From CAYWVR01 sp964461715 (lineage in GTDB: Bacteria; Planctomycetota; Phycisphaerae; FEN-1346): a stretch of DNA of 23,838 bases. The position numbers and the translations under genes are program-made. The DNA is taken from positions 1 through 23,838 of the forward strand of contig CAYWVR010000043.1 of the NCBI GenBank assembly GCA_964461715.1, read 5' to 3'. The notes under the pieces are model-generated. The model was not told the origin of the DNA, ran no database searches, and saw only the letters and a program-made list of their open reading frames with translations. Below, in pieces: positions 14,735 through 23,700 of the stretch (positions are counted from its first letter, which is position 1; each line of letters starts with the position of its first letter).

Positions 14735-15450
14735 ATGGACCCCCTCATCTGGATCATCGCGGGCGGCCTGGCCATGAGCGCCATCGCCATGGTGGGTGGC
14801 ATGACGGCCCTGTTGCGGCCGAAGCTGCTGGAGCGGACACTCCTCGCGCTGGTGACCCTGGCGGCCGGGATGCTCCTCGGCAGCGCGTTCTTCCACATGG
14901 TGCCGGAGGGGCTGCGGGCCCTCGATCCGCTCCCCGCGGCCGGGCGGCTCGTCGGCGGGTTCACCGTCTTCCTGGCCCTCGATCGATTCCTCTACTGGCA
15001 CCACACCCGCCACGCCGGACCCAACGTGACGAAACCCTTCACGTATCTCACTTTCCTGGGAGACGGGCTGCGCAGCTTCCTCGGCGACCTCGGGATCGCC
15101 GGCACGTTCCTGCTGCGGCCGAGCGCGGGGATCCTGGCCTTCATCGCGGCGGCGGCCCACGAGGCGCCCCAGGAACTGGGCGACTTCGGCGTCCTCGTCC
15201 ATGGCGGGTGGTCCCCGAAGAAGGCCCTGGCTTGGAACGTGGCGAGCGCGCTGACGTTCCCGGTGGGGGCAGTGCTGGCCTACGTCCTGGCGCAGCACAT
15301 CAAAGTGGCCCCCGCTGGTGCTCTTCGGGGCAGGCAACTTCGTCTACACCGCCGCCTCCGACCTCCTGCCGGAGATCACACCCGCGGGCCGCGGCGCTGC
15401 ATCTCGGGGTCTTCCTGGCGGGCCTGGCGCGGATGTTCGCCTTGGCGTAG
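14735..15450 (+). pseudogene. ZIP-family metal transporter, broken by two +1 frameshifts
   Basis: Residues 1 to about 190 are a normal ZIP transporter: GSAFFHMVPEG in the second membrane segment and AHEAPQELGDFGVL with the His/Glu metal site. At 15307-15315 a run of five C replaces the expected four, and the sequence VLFGAGNFVYTAASDLLPEI continues in the next frame. Near 15395-15400 one extra G shifts it again to ALHLGVFLAGLARMFALA and a TAG stop at 15450. Repairing both would give a protein of about 238 residues, the usual size. Each shift is one extra base in a GC-rich stretch, so sequencing error is possible. As written, the last membrane segments are lost and translation runs to 15505. 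Confidence 0.82.
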
Positions 15451-15559
15451 GGATTTCAGCATGGATAGACTCGAAGGAGAATCGCCCGCGGGAAGGGAGC
15501 CATGACCCCCGAGGTCGCTCCAGGCCCCCAACTGACGCAAATCCTTTGCGCGTTTTAGC

Positions 15560-15590
15560 GAAAACGGCTCCCGGAGCGGTTTTCTTTTGG
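15560..15590. terminator. Intrinsic terminator between the ZIP gene and the dehydrogenase gene
   Basis: AAAACGGCTCC (15561-15571) pairs with GGAGCGGTTTT (15573-15583) with one mismatch, followed on the plus strand by CTTTTGG. The A/T ends of the stem allow it to work in both directions, serving the plus-strand ZIP gene and the minus-strand dehydrogenase gene that ends at 15606. Confidence 0.75.
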
Positions 15591-15605
15591 GTCGGCCGCA
15601 GGGCG

Positions 15606-16643
15606 CTACTCGGATACCGCGAGGACGATCTTGCCGAGCTGGTCGCCGGCTTCCATCCGCGCGAGCGCCGCGGGGGCGTCCTCGAGGGGATAGACGCGGT
15701 CGATGACCGGCTCGAGGCCCGAGGCTTCGGCGGCCCGGATCATGAGGCGGACGTCCTCCTCCGAGCCCATCGTCGAGCCGAGCACCGAGACCTGGTTCCA
15801 GTAGAGCCGGTGGAGGGGGGTGGCGGCCTCGGCCCCAGTCGTCACGCCGCAGAGCACCACGCGCCCGCCGCGCCGCACGGCCTCGAAATCGATCGGCCAC
15901 GTCGCCGCGCCCACCGTGTCCACGACCACGTCCACGCCGCGCCCTTCCGTCAGCACCACGATCCACTTCCCGACGTCGGGGTCGGTGGCATAGTTGTGGG
16001 TGGCGTCGGCGCCGAGGTCGCGGGCCCGATCGAGCTTCTCATCCGAAGAACTGGTGACGAAGACGACCCCACCCGCGTTCGTGGCCGTCTGGAGGGCGGC
16101 CAAGGCCACCCCGCCGCCGATACCGTGGATGAGCACCGTCTCGCCAGGCCGCAACCGCGCCCGCGTCATGACCATCCGCCAAGCGGTCACGTGGGCCAGC
16201 GTCAGGGCTGCCGCGCCGACGAAGTCGAGGTGCTCGGGGATGGGGTGGACGTTCCGGGCCGGGACGGTCACGTGCTCGGCAAACGTCCCGGGCCGCGAGA
16301 GACCCACGAGGCCGAAGTCCGGACACTCGCTCTGCTCGCCGCGGCGGCACCACTCGCACCGGCCGCAGGAGAGGGCGGGGTTGAGGAGCACCCGCTCCCC
16401 CACCGCCACGCCCTTGACCTCGGCCCCGACCTTCTCGACGACGCCGGCGGCATCGGACCCGAGGACGTGCGGGAACTCGAGGTTCATGCCGGGCCGCCCG
16501 TTGCGGACGTGCAGGTCGAGGTGATTCAGGGCCGCGGCCTTGACGGCGATGCGGACCTCGCCGTCGAGGGGCTTGACCTGCGGCACTTCGCCCACGTCGA
16601 CGACGTCGGGGCCGCCGTGGGATTCGATGAGGACGGCGTTCAT
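15606..16643 (-). CDS. Zinc-type medium-chain dehydrogenase/reductase
   Basis: This 345-residue protein has the two-domain layout of medium-chain dehydrogenases: a GroES-like N-terminal domain and a Rossmann domain with LIHGIGGGVAL near residue 170. Four Cys (93, 96, 99, 107) form the structural zinc lobe. The usual catalytic-zinc Cys is replaced by Asn-His in ALNHLDLHVRNG, so this belongs to the subgroup that keeps the structural but may lack the catalytic zinc (quinone/enoyl-type reductases). It likely reduces or oxidises a carbonyl or enoyl substrate with NAD(P)H. The ATG at 16643 has GAGGA 8 bases upstream; the longer in-frame start at 16691 lacks support. Its own promoter is at 16663-16691, although it could also receive read-through from zwf. 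Confidence 0.85.
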   Translation of the reverse strand: MNAVLIESHGGPDVVDVGEVPQVKPLDGEVRIAVKAAALNHLDLHVRNGRPGMNLEFPHVLGSDAAGVVEKVGAEVKGVAVGERVLLNPALSCGRCEWCRRGEQSECPDFGLVGLSRPGTFAEHVTVPARNVHPIPEHLDFVGAAALTLAHVTAWRMVMTRARLRPGETVLIHGIGGGVALAALQTATNAGGVVFVTSSSDEKLDRARDLGADATHNYATDPDVGKWIVVLTEGRGVDVVVDTVGAATWPIDFEAVRRGGRVVLCGVTTGAEAATPLHRLYWNQVSVLGSTMGSEEDVRLMIRAAEASGLEPVIDRVYPLEDAPAALARMEAGDQLGKIVLAVSE

Positions 16644-16662
16644 GTCTGATTCCTCAAGTACC

Positions 16663-16691
16663 TTGATAGCTAAGCCGCACGCGGCAGGCAA
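16663..16691 (-). promoter_or_regulatory. Candidate promoter of the dehydrogenase gene
   Basis: On the minus strand TTGCCT (16691-16686), a 17-base spacer and TATCAA (16668-16663) are placed to start transcription about 13 bases before the ATG. GC-rich inverted repeats (GGCAGG 16684-16689, CCTGCC 16699-16704) lie between it and the zwf stop and may attenuate read-through. Confidence 0.45.
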
Positions 16692-16715
16692 GCGGCCCCT
16701 GCCGGCAGGCGGCGG

Positions 16716-18269
16716 CTAAGTCCGGTGCGGGCGGCGGACGAGGGTCCAGCGGCGGCCGGCGGCGGCCAGGAGGCGGTCGGCGGCGGCGGGGCCCCAGGAC
16801 CCGGCGTCGTACGGCTCGGGGGCGTCGCCGGCCTCGGCGCAGGCCTCCAGGATCGGGTCCAGGAACGCCCACGCCGTCTCGGCCTCATCGGCCCGCGTAA
16901 AGAGCGTCGCGTCCCCAAGGGCCGCGTCCAGCAACAGCCGCACGTACGCCTCCGGCGGCTCGCGGTCGAAGGCCTCGGCGTAGGCGAAGTCCATCTGGAA
17001 CGGCTCGACGCGCATGGCGGGCCCGGGCACCTTGACTTGGAACCGGAGATTGACCCCTTCGTTGGGCTGGATGCGGATCGCCAGGACGTTCGGCTCGACC
17101 TCCTTCGCGCCCGCCCCGAAGAGGACCTGTGGGATGGGCCGGAAGTGGATGCCGATCTCCGTGATGCGCACCGGCATGCGCTTGCCCGTGCGGACATAGA
17201 AGGGCACGCCACTCCACCGCCAGTTATCGACATACAGCTTCATGGCAGCGTAGGTCTCGGTGGTCGAGTCCTCGGCCACGCCCTCCTCTTCAAGGTAGCC
17301 GGGCACCCGCTCCCCTGAGACCAGGCCCGCGCGGTACCGGCCCCGCACCAGGGACCCCGTCGCCCCGTCGCACGCAACCGGCCTCAGGGCCCGCAGGACC
17401 TTGACCTTCTCGTCGCGGACGGCCTGGGCGTCCAGCGCGATCGGCGGGCCCATGGCCGTCAGCGCCACCAGGTGCATCATGTGGTTTTGAACAATGTCGC
17501 GGAGGGCCCCCGCCCCGTCGTAGTACGCCCCCCGGCCCTCCATGCCCACCGTCTCGGCCACGGTGATTTGGACGTGGTCGACGTGGGTGTGATCCCAGAG
17601 GGGCTCGAAGATGGCGTTGGCAAACCGAAGGGCCATCAGGTTCTGGACCGTCTCCTTGCCGAGGTAATGATCGATGCGAAAGACCTGCGATTCCTCGAAC
17701 GCGTCGCGGAGGATGGCGTTCAGGCGGCGGGCGGACTCGATGTCCCGGCCGAACGGTTTCTCGACGACCACCCGCGACCACGGCGCCTCGTCCCCCTGCC
17801 CCGGGCGCGCCAGGCTCGCCCCCCGGAGCCCTTCGACCACCGAGACGAAGACCTCCGGCGGGACGGCCAGGTAGAAAAGGGCCGAGCCCGCCTCGTCGCC
17901 CTCGGAAAGCTCCGCCAGCCGGTCCCTCAGCATCCGGTAGGATTCCGGGTCGTCGTAGCCTCCCGTCTGGTAATGCAGGCGCCCGGCGAAGCGGTCCCAA
18001 GCCTCGGTCGCACCGCCCGCGTCGGCGCCGTAGGTCTCGACGGCCTCGCGCATCTTGCCGCGGAACTCGTCGTCGGCCATCTCAGTGCGGCCCGTGCCGA
18101 GGATGGCGAACCTCTCGGGCAAAAGCCCTTCGCCGAAGAGGCGGTAGACGGCGGGGAGGAGCTTGCGGCAGGCGAGGTCGCCGCTCGCCCCGAAAACGAC
18201 CAGCGTGAAGGGGTCGGGCGTACGTGGAGCGGGCGCGAGCTCCGCGTCGGACTCTGGGGGGGCGCTCAT
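16716..18269 (-). CDS. zwf: Glucose-6-phosphate 1-dehydrogenase
   Basis: This 517-residue enzyme oxidises glucose 6-phosphate to 6-phosphogluconolactone and makes NADPH, the entry to the oxidative pentose phosphate or Entner-Doudoroff route. It has the coenzyme motif VVFGASGDLACRK (24-36), the substrate signature RIDHYLGKE (H201) and EKPFGRD, and is of normal length. It is the last gene of a six-gene redox operon. The start is ambiguous because a 27-base duplication copies the ribosome-binding site and ATG. ATG 18269 has GAGGAG 8 bases upstream and is preferred. ATG 18296 has the weaker GAGGTG and adds nine residues (MSAAPRSDP). Either start lies close behind the flavoprotein stop at 18301. 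Confidence 0.95.
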   Translation of the reverse strand: MSAPPESDAELAPAPRTPDPFTLVVFGASGDLACRKLLPAVYRLFGEGLLPERFAILGTGRTEMADDEFRGKMREAVETYGADAGGATEAWDRFAGRLHYQTGGYDDPESYRMLRDRLAELSEGDEAGSALFYLAVPPEVFVSVVEGLRGASLARPGQGDEAPWSRVVVEKPFGRDIESARRLNAILRDAFEESQVFRIDHYLGKETVQNLMALRFANAIFEPLWDHTHVDHVQITVAETVGMEGRGAYYDGAGALRDIVQNHMMHLVALTAMGPPIALDAQAVRDEKVKVLRALRPVACDGATGSLVRGRYRAGLVSGERVPGYLEEEGVAEDSTTETYAAMKLYVDNWRWSGVPFYVRTGKRMPVRITEIGIHFRPIPQVLFGAGAKEVEPNVLAIRIQPNEGVNLRFQVKVPGPAMRVEPFQMDFAYAEAFDREPPEAYVRLLLDAALGDATLFTRADEAETAWAFLDPILEACAEAGDAPEPYDAGSWGPAAADRLLAAAGRRWTLVRRPHRT

Positions 18270-18317
18270 GGGATCACTCCTCGGGGCGGCGCTCATGGGA
18301 TCACACCTCGGGGCGGC
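18264..18317. repeat. 27-bp tandem duplication carrying the zwf ribosome-binding site and start codon
   Basis: Copies 18264-18290 and 18291-18317 differ at one base (T18278 versus A18305). Each carries a GAGG(A/T)G site and an in-frame ATG, 27 bases apart. The right copy overlaps the end and stop codon of the flavoprotein gene, so the left copy appears to derive from that gene's 3' end. Confidence 0.9.
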
Positions 18318-18984
18318 GCTCGCACAGCAGGCGCACGCTGCTCGTCTCCGGCGGGGCCGTGCCCAGCAGAGCCACGTCAAGCGGCTCGTCGGGCATGGGC
18401 CCGTCGAAGCTCGCGAGGGCCCGGCCCAGGTGAAACGCCTCCCGCATGGCCGAGGGGTGCTCGAGCACCGCCCCGCGCTCGTCCACCTGGTTGACGAACA
18501 GGTTCGCGAAGTACGCCGTCTCCAGGGCGTCGAAGTAGTACTTCATCGTCAGGCCGATGCACTCGAACATCTTGCGGCTTCGCGACCCGCCGACGCTGAT
18601 GACGAGGGCCCGGCGGTCGCGCTCGCCCAGCCCGAACATCGGCTCCTTCAGGACGTACTTGCGGGACCAGAGACACTGGCACCGGTCGATCAGCAGCTTC
18701 GCCTGGGCCGTCACGGCCATGAAGAAGACGGGCGAGGCGAACACGATCCGGTCTGCCGCCAGCACCCGCTCGAAGACGTGCTGGAAGTCATCCTGAATGC
18801 GGCAGAGGCCGGTGGTGTGGCAGTGGTTGCACTCGACGCACGGGTTGATGCGGAGGCCGCGGAGGGTCAGGTACTCCGTCTCGGCGCCGACGGACTCGGC
18901 GCCGCGGAGGGACTCCTTCAGGAGCAGGTCCGTGTTGCCCTCGGCGCGGGGGCTGGTCGAGATGCCCAGGACCGTACGTTCCAC
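18301..18984 (-). CDS. Iron-sulfur flavoprotein / NADPH-dependent FMN reductase family
   Basis: This 227-residue protein has a flavodoxin-like fold: the phosphate-binding loop GISTSPRAEGNT near residues 7-18 and the flavin-site segment ADRIVFASPVFFMAVTAQAK. The compact Cys motif C49-x2-C52-x2-C55-x5-C61 matches the 4Fe-4S site of Isf-type iron-sulfur flavoproteins, which carry one or two electrons and can reduce oxygen or peroxide. A GTG at 18984 is chosen because GAGGGG lies about 7 bases before it and it sits 14 bases after the tpx stop; a TTG two codons earlier is possible. Co-location with tpx and zwf points to oxidative-stress defence. Confidence 0.82.
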   Translation of the reverse strand: MERTVLGISTSPRAEGNTDLLLKESLRGAESVGAETEYLTLRGLRINPCVECNHCHTTGLCRIQDDFQHVFERVLAADRIVFASPVFFMAVTAQAKLLIDRCQCLWSRKYVLKEPMFGLGERDRRALVISVGGSRSRKMFECIGLTMKYYFDALETAYFANLFVNQVDERGAVLEHPSAMREAFHLGRALASFDGPMPDEPLDVALLGTAPPETSSVRLLCERRPEV

Positions 18985-18998
18985 GGTCAACCCCTCGC

Positions 18999-19519
18999 TC
19001 AGCCCAGCCCCTTGACCGCCCGAAGCACCGCGTCGTAGTCGGGCTCCTCCGTCATCTCGGGAACGATCCACTTCTTCCGGATCCGGTGATCGCGGTCGAC
19101 GACGAACACCGCCCGGGCCAGGAGCCGCAACTCCTTGATGAGCACGCCGTAGGCGTGGCCGAAGGCGGCATCGCGATGGTCCGAGAGGGTCTCGACGGCG
19201 TCGATGCCCTCGGCCCCGCACCATCGCTTCTGGGCGAAGGGCAGGTCCATGCTCACCACCACCACCGCCACGTCGTCGCCGAGGGCGGCGGCCTCGGAGT
19301 TGAAGCGGCGCGTCTCGGTCGCGCAGACGCTGGTGTCGAGCGAGGGCACCGAGGCGAGCACGACGCGCCGGCCGCGGTACGCATTGAACTCGACCTGATC
19401 GAGGTCGGGCGCGAGGGCCACGAAGTTCGGGGCCTCATCGCCCTCATGGACCTCCTGCCCCACCAGGGTCAGGGGGTTGCCTTGAAAGGTGACGGCGTTC
19501 GGTCGCTCGGGAATCTCGC

Positions 19520-19523
<4 letters not shown>
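18999..19523 (-). CDS. tpx: Thiol peroxidase (atypical 2-Cys peroxiredoxin)
   Basis: This 174-residue protein reduces hydrogen and alkyl peroxides using thioredoxin. The peroxidatic Cys is C67 in VPSLDTSVCATETRRFN, and the resolving Cys is C102 in RWCGAEG, a spacing close to that of E. coli Tpx (61/95). The N-terminal VTFQGNPLTLVG and the DRDHRIRKKWIVPEMTEEPDYDAVL tail also match the family. The ATG at 19523 overlaps the enzyme I stop (ATGA) and has GAGGAG upstream, so the two are translationally coupled. Confidence 0.95.
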
Positions 19524-21157
<1,634 letters not shown>

Positions 21158-21185
21158 ACGGTCGCTGTCTCCATGGTGGGCCGGC

Positions 21186-21536
21186 CTACGGGGACTCGGT
21201 TTCGAGGCCCGCCTCGACCCAGCTTTTCAGCCCCACATCGTACTCCAACACGTTGGCGTACCCAAGGTCTTTCAGACGACGATAGAGTTTGTCGCTCAGC
21301 GGGCACTCCAGGCTGCCGCAGTACGTCACCACGAGGGCGTCGGTGTCGGGCACGAGGTCGGCGAGTGTGTCCTCGTCGGCGTCGGCCTCGACGGCGGCGG
21401 CCGTGGGGATCACCTTATCGACGTCCGGGCCGCGCGCGTCGAGGATCGTCACGTCCACGTTCGCCCGCACCAGGGCCGCCAGGGCCTGCGTGCCAATCGA
21501 GGCGCTCGGCTCCCGCTTCGTCTTCGCTTCCGACAT
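21186..21536 (-). CDS. Small rhodanese-like protein
   Basis: This 116-residue single-domain protein is cytoplasmic (no signal). It shows a compact rhodanese fold with VTILDARGPD and the active-site loop VVTYCGSLECP, where C73 is the expected persulfide-carrying Cys and C78 a second Cys five residues on. The end, LGYANVLEYDVGLKSWVEAG, is the usual rhodanese C-terminus. It closely resembles the C-terminal half of the next upstream gene, so the pair are paralogues. AAGGAGAT lies 6 bases before the ATG at 21536, one of the best ribosome-binding sites here. Confidence 0.85.
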   Translation of the reverse strand: MSEAKTKREPSASIGTQALAALVRANVDVTILDARGPDVDKVIPTAAAVEADADEDTLADLVPDTDALVVTYCGSLECPLSDKLYRRLKDLGYANVLEYDVGLKSWVEAGLETESP

Positions 21537-21580
21537 CTCGATCTCCTTTCTCCGGTCCGACCGAGGGCGGCCGGACGCGC

Positions 21581-22207
21581 TCACTCCGATTTCACAACGG
21601 GCTGCCCCGCGACCGTCCAGCCGCGGATTCCGTCGGTGTACTCCAGCAGGTTCACGTAGCCCAGCTCGCGCAGGTGGACGGCCAGTTTTCGGCTCGCCGG
21701 GCACTCGGCGCTGCCGCAGTAGGTCACCACGAGGCTCTCCTTGGTGGGGATGAGCCGGGCGGCCTCGGCGGCCGACGGATGGCCCGCCACGGGCGTCGCC
21801 CCGGGCAGATGCGTCGCCTGCGGCCCGCGCGCATCCAGCAGCGCGAGCGGCACCTTGGCCCGAAGAAGCACCGCCACCGCCTCCGTCGAGACGTGGGCCG
21901 CCTCGGCGGGGGCCTTCAGCTCGGCCACGGGCAACGGCTCCGGCGTCTCGCCGCGCGAACGGATTGTCGCCAGCGCCGCCTGCGGTTCGGCCTCCACCTT
22001 CGCCAGGCATCCCGCGCAGCAGACGTAGATGCGATGGCCGGCGGCATCGACGTACTGGTTCTTGTTGATCGTCCCGCCCATGATCGGGCAGGTCTTTTGC
22101 GGCGTGGCGGCGGTCGAATCGTCCCCGAGCACCCCCACGAGCGTGAACACGGCCAGCGCGGCAACGATCCCGGCCGCGGCATAGGCGAAGCGTCTCGTCA
22201 GCGTCAT
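21581..22207 (-). CDS. Membrane-anchored YHS/TRASH-like metal-binding domain fused to rhodanese
   Basis: This 208-residue protein starts with a membrane anchor or signal (residues 5-29). Residues about 38-70 form a Cys-rich domain, CPIMGG (C40) and YVCCAGC (C63, C64, C67), of the YHS/TRASH heavy-metal-binding kind. Residues about 120-205 are a rhodanese domain with LALLDARGP, VVTYCGSAECP (C164, C169) and YVNLLEYTDGIRGWTVAG. The combination suggests handling of sulfane sulfur and a soft metal such as copper outside the cytoplasm. It is the first gene of the operon; the ATG at 22207 has GGGGAAGG upstream and a TACAAT -10 at 22234-22229. Confidence 0.82.
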   Translation of the reverse strand: MTLTRRFAYAAAGIVAALAVFTLVGVLGDDSTAATPQKTCPIMGGTINKNQYVDAAGHRIYVCCAGCLAKVEAEPQAALATIRSRGETPEPLPVAELKAPAEAAHVSTEAVAVLLRAKVPLALLDARGPQATHLPGATPVAGHPSAAEAARLIPTKESLVVTYCGSAECPASRKLAVHLRELGYVNLLEYTDGIRGWTVAGQPVVKSE

Positions 22208-22228
22208 GGTCCTTCCCCTTTGCTGTCC

Positions 22229-22234
22229 ATTGTA
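22229..22234 (-). promoter_or_regulatory. -10 element of the redox operon
   Basis: TACAAT on the minus strand matches the -10 consensus at five of six positions, 21 bases before the ATG. The -35 position (GACCGG) is poor, so an activator or alternative sigma factor may be involved. Confidence 0.45.
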
Positions 22235-22336
22235 AGGCACGGGCGGGGCGGCCGGTCGCTCGCCTCAAGTTCCCGGGCCCATTCGGGAATCCTAGGGCTC
22301 CGCGCGCCGCGGGGTCAAGCAGGCGCCCTTTTCTCG

Positions 22337-22365
22337 TTGCCCTCCGCCGCCCGAGCCGCTTCAAT
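22337..22365 (+). promoter_or_regulatory. Leaderless promoter of the anchored hypothetical gene
   Basis: TTGCCC (22337-22342), exactly 17 bases and TTCAAT (22360-22365) stand six bases before the ATG at 22372, the same layout as the padR promoter. No Shine-Dalgarno sequence is present. Confidence 0.5.
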
Positions 22366-22371
22366 GCATCC

Positions 22372-23622
22372 ATGACCCGGACGAGCAAGATCCTCCTCAC
22401 CACCGTCGGCCTCGCCGTCCTGCTCGCCCTCGTTGCCGCCATCGCGTTCCACGGCCTGTCCCGCAACTCCGATCCGCCCGACGAATCGAACCTGACCGTC
22501 ACGTGGGACGACGTCCCCGACGCCGAGAACGGCTTCATCGCGATGGTGGCGGCAGGCGAACGAGTCGAGATGCCCGAGCAGGAGGACCTGCGGGAGAAGA
22601 CCGGGGAGCTGCTGTCCGAGGACCACTGGAACAGCGAGCTGGCCGCGATGCTCCTGGCGTGGAACCGCGAGGCGCTCGCGGGATTCGACGAGGCCTGCGC
22701 GAAGCCCCGCTTCCAGTTCCCGCACCGCCGCTACGACGACCCGGCCGTCAAGCTCGGGCCCTCGCGCGGTCTGGTGCGTCTTGCAAGACTGCGTGCCCGC
22801 CTGGCCCTCGCGAGGGGGCGGCCTGAGGACGCCCTTCGCGACGGACGGGCCCTGGTCCGCTTCGGGCACCGCTTCCAACACGGGCGCGGCAGCCTGATCC
22901 AGTTCCTGCTGGGCGGTCTCCTGAAGGAGATGGGCATCGTGACGCTCGAGGACGTCCTGGGCGAGGGGCTCCCGCCCGACCTCCTCCGCGAGGCCGCCCG
23001 CGAGACACTCCCTGCCGCCGACGACGCCGACGGCCTGGCCGACGCGGCCCGGATCGAGTACCGCATGCTGGCGGACCTGGTGGACGACGTCGCCGAGGGG
23101 AGGCTCACCAAACGGGACCTGGGCTTCGAGCCGCCCTCCCCCCGCGACACCGCCTCCGGCTACGTGTTCCAGCCGAACCGGACGAAACGCTGGATGGCGG
23201 CCGATTACCTGTGGCTCGTCGAGAACGCCGGCCGGCCCTGGGCCGAGGTCCCGCCCTTCGAGCTCGCCGTCCACCCGGACGAGGCGCCGAGCCTCGCCAC
23301 GCGCAACCTCGTCGGCCGCATGCTCTACGCCCGCGCGGCCGTCTCGTGCGAGGGTCTCCTGGAGGAGGTCGTCGCCGACCGAGCCCAGGCGCGGGCCACC
23401 GCCCTCCTCCTGGCCCTCGACGCCGAGGAGACCGAGACGGGCCGCCTGCCCGAATCCCTCGAAGCCCTCACCCCCGAGCCCTTCGACGCCGTCCCCCTCG
23501 ACCCATTCGACGCCGCCCCCTTGCGCTGGGACCGGTCCCGCCGCACCCTCTGGTCCACCGGCCCGGACCTGACCGACGAGGGCGGCAACCCCGAGACCGA
23601 CCTCGTCTATCCCCTGCCCTGA
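22372..23622 (+). CDS. Anchored protein of unknown function with a pseudopilin-like C-terminal motif
   Basis: This 416-residue protein has an N-terminal membrane segment (about 6-27) and is otherwise soluble, alpha-helical and rich in Leu, Ala, Arg and Asp. I do not recognise a catalytic motif. The middle section (about 130-200, with LARLRARLALARGRPEDAL) looks TPR-like. The C-terminal part, GRLPESLEALTP then PLDPFDAAPLRW and STGPDLTDEGG, resembles the tail seen in type II pseudopilin-related and large planctomycete-type proteins, where a PxDPF segment binds calcium or contacts neighbours. It is monocistronic, divergent from the redox operon, and lacks a ribosome-binding site, in line with the leaderless promoter at 22337-22365. 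Confidence 0.7.
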   Translation: MTRTSKILLTTVGLAVLLALVAAIAFHGLSRNSDPPDESNLTVTWDDVPDAENGFIAMVAAGERVEMPEQEDLREKTGELLSEDHWNSELAAMLLAWNREALAGFDEACAKPRFQFPHRRYDDPAVKLGPSRGLVRLARLRARLALARGRPEDALRDGRALVRFGHRFQHGRGSLIQFLLGGLLKEMGIVTLEDVLGEGLPPDLLREAARETLPAADDADGLADAARIEYRMLADLVDDVAEGRLTKRDLGFEPPSPRDTASGYVFQPNRTKRWMAADYLWLVENAGRPWAEVPPFELAVHPDEAPSLATRNLVGRMLYARAAVSCEGLLEEVVADRAQARATALLLALDAEETETGRLPESLEALTPEPFDAVPLDPFDAAPLRWDRSRRTLWSTGPDLTDEGGNPETDLVYPLP

Positions 23623-23672
23623 CCCACCCCCCTTCGCGCGGCAGATCTCCGACCCGCCGCGACACCGTTTTT

Positions 23673-23700
23673 CCCCCTCTCCCCTTGTGCCGAGAGGGGG
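23673..23700. repeat. GC-rich hairpin repeat at the right edge
   Basis: A perfect 9-bp stem (CCCCCTCTC 23673-23681, GAGAGGGGG 23692-23700) with an outer GTGAGGGG tail resembles the dispersed CCCTCTCCC/GGGAGAGGG hairpins found between genes in many GC-rich bacteria. It lies 50 bases after the last stop and may slow transcription. No gene is visible from 23623 to the end. Confidence 0.55.

Noticed and set aside
15502..15558. 18-codon frame (MTPEVAPGPQLTQILCAF) with AGGGAG upstream, just before the terminator
   Set aside because: Spacing to the SD is only about two bases and no gene follows before the terminator, so a leader-peptide role is unlikely. Too short to support alone.
15318..16649. 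Open frame running from the ZIP gene through the dehydrogenase on the plus strand
   Set aside because: Only its first 20 or so codons (the frameshifted ZIP segment) are meaningful; the rest is antisense to the dehydrogenase.
16680..16715. GC palindromes after zwf with a GGCAAGC core, perhaps another copy of the 8996-9064 repeat
   Set aside because: Similarity is limited to about seven bases and the arms do not match, so chance is as likely. No T-tract for a terminator.
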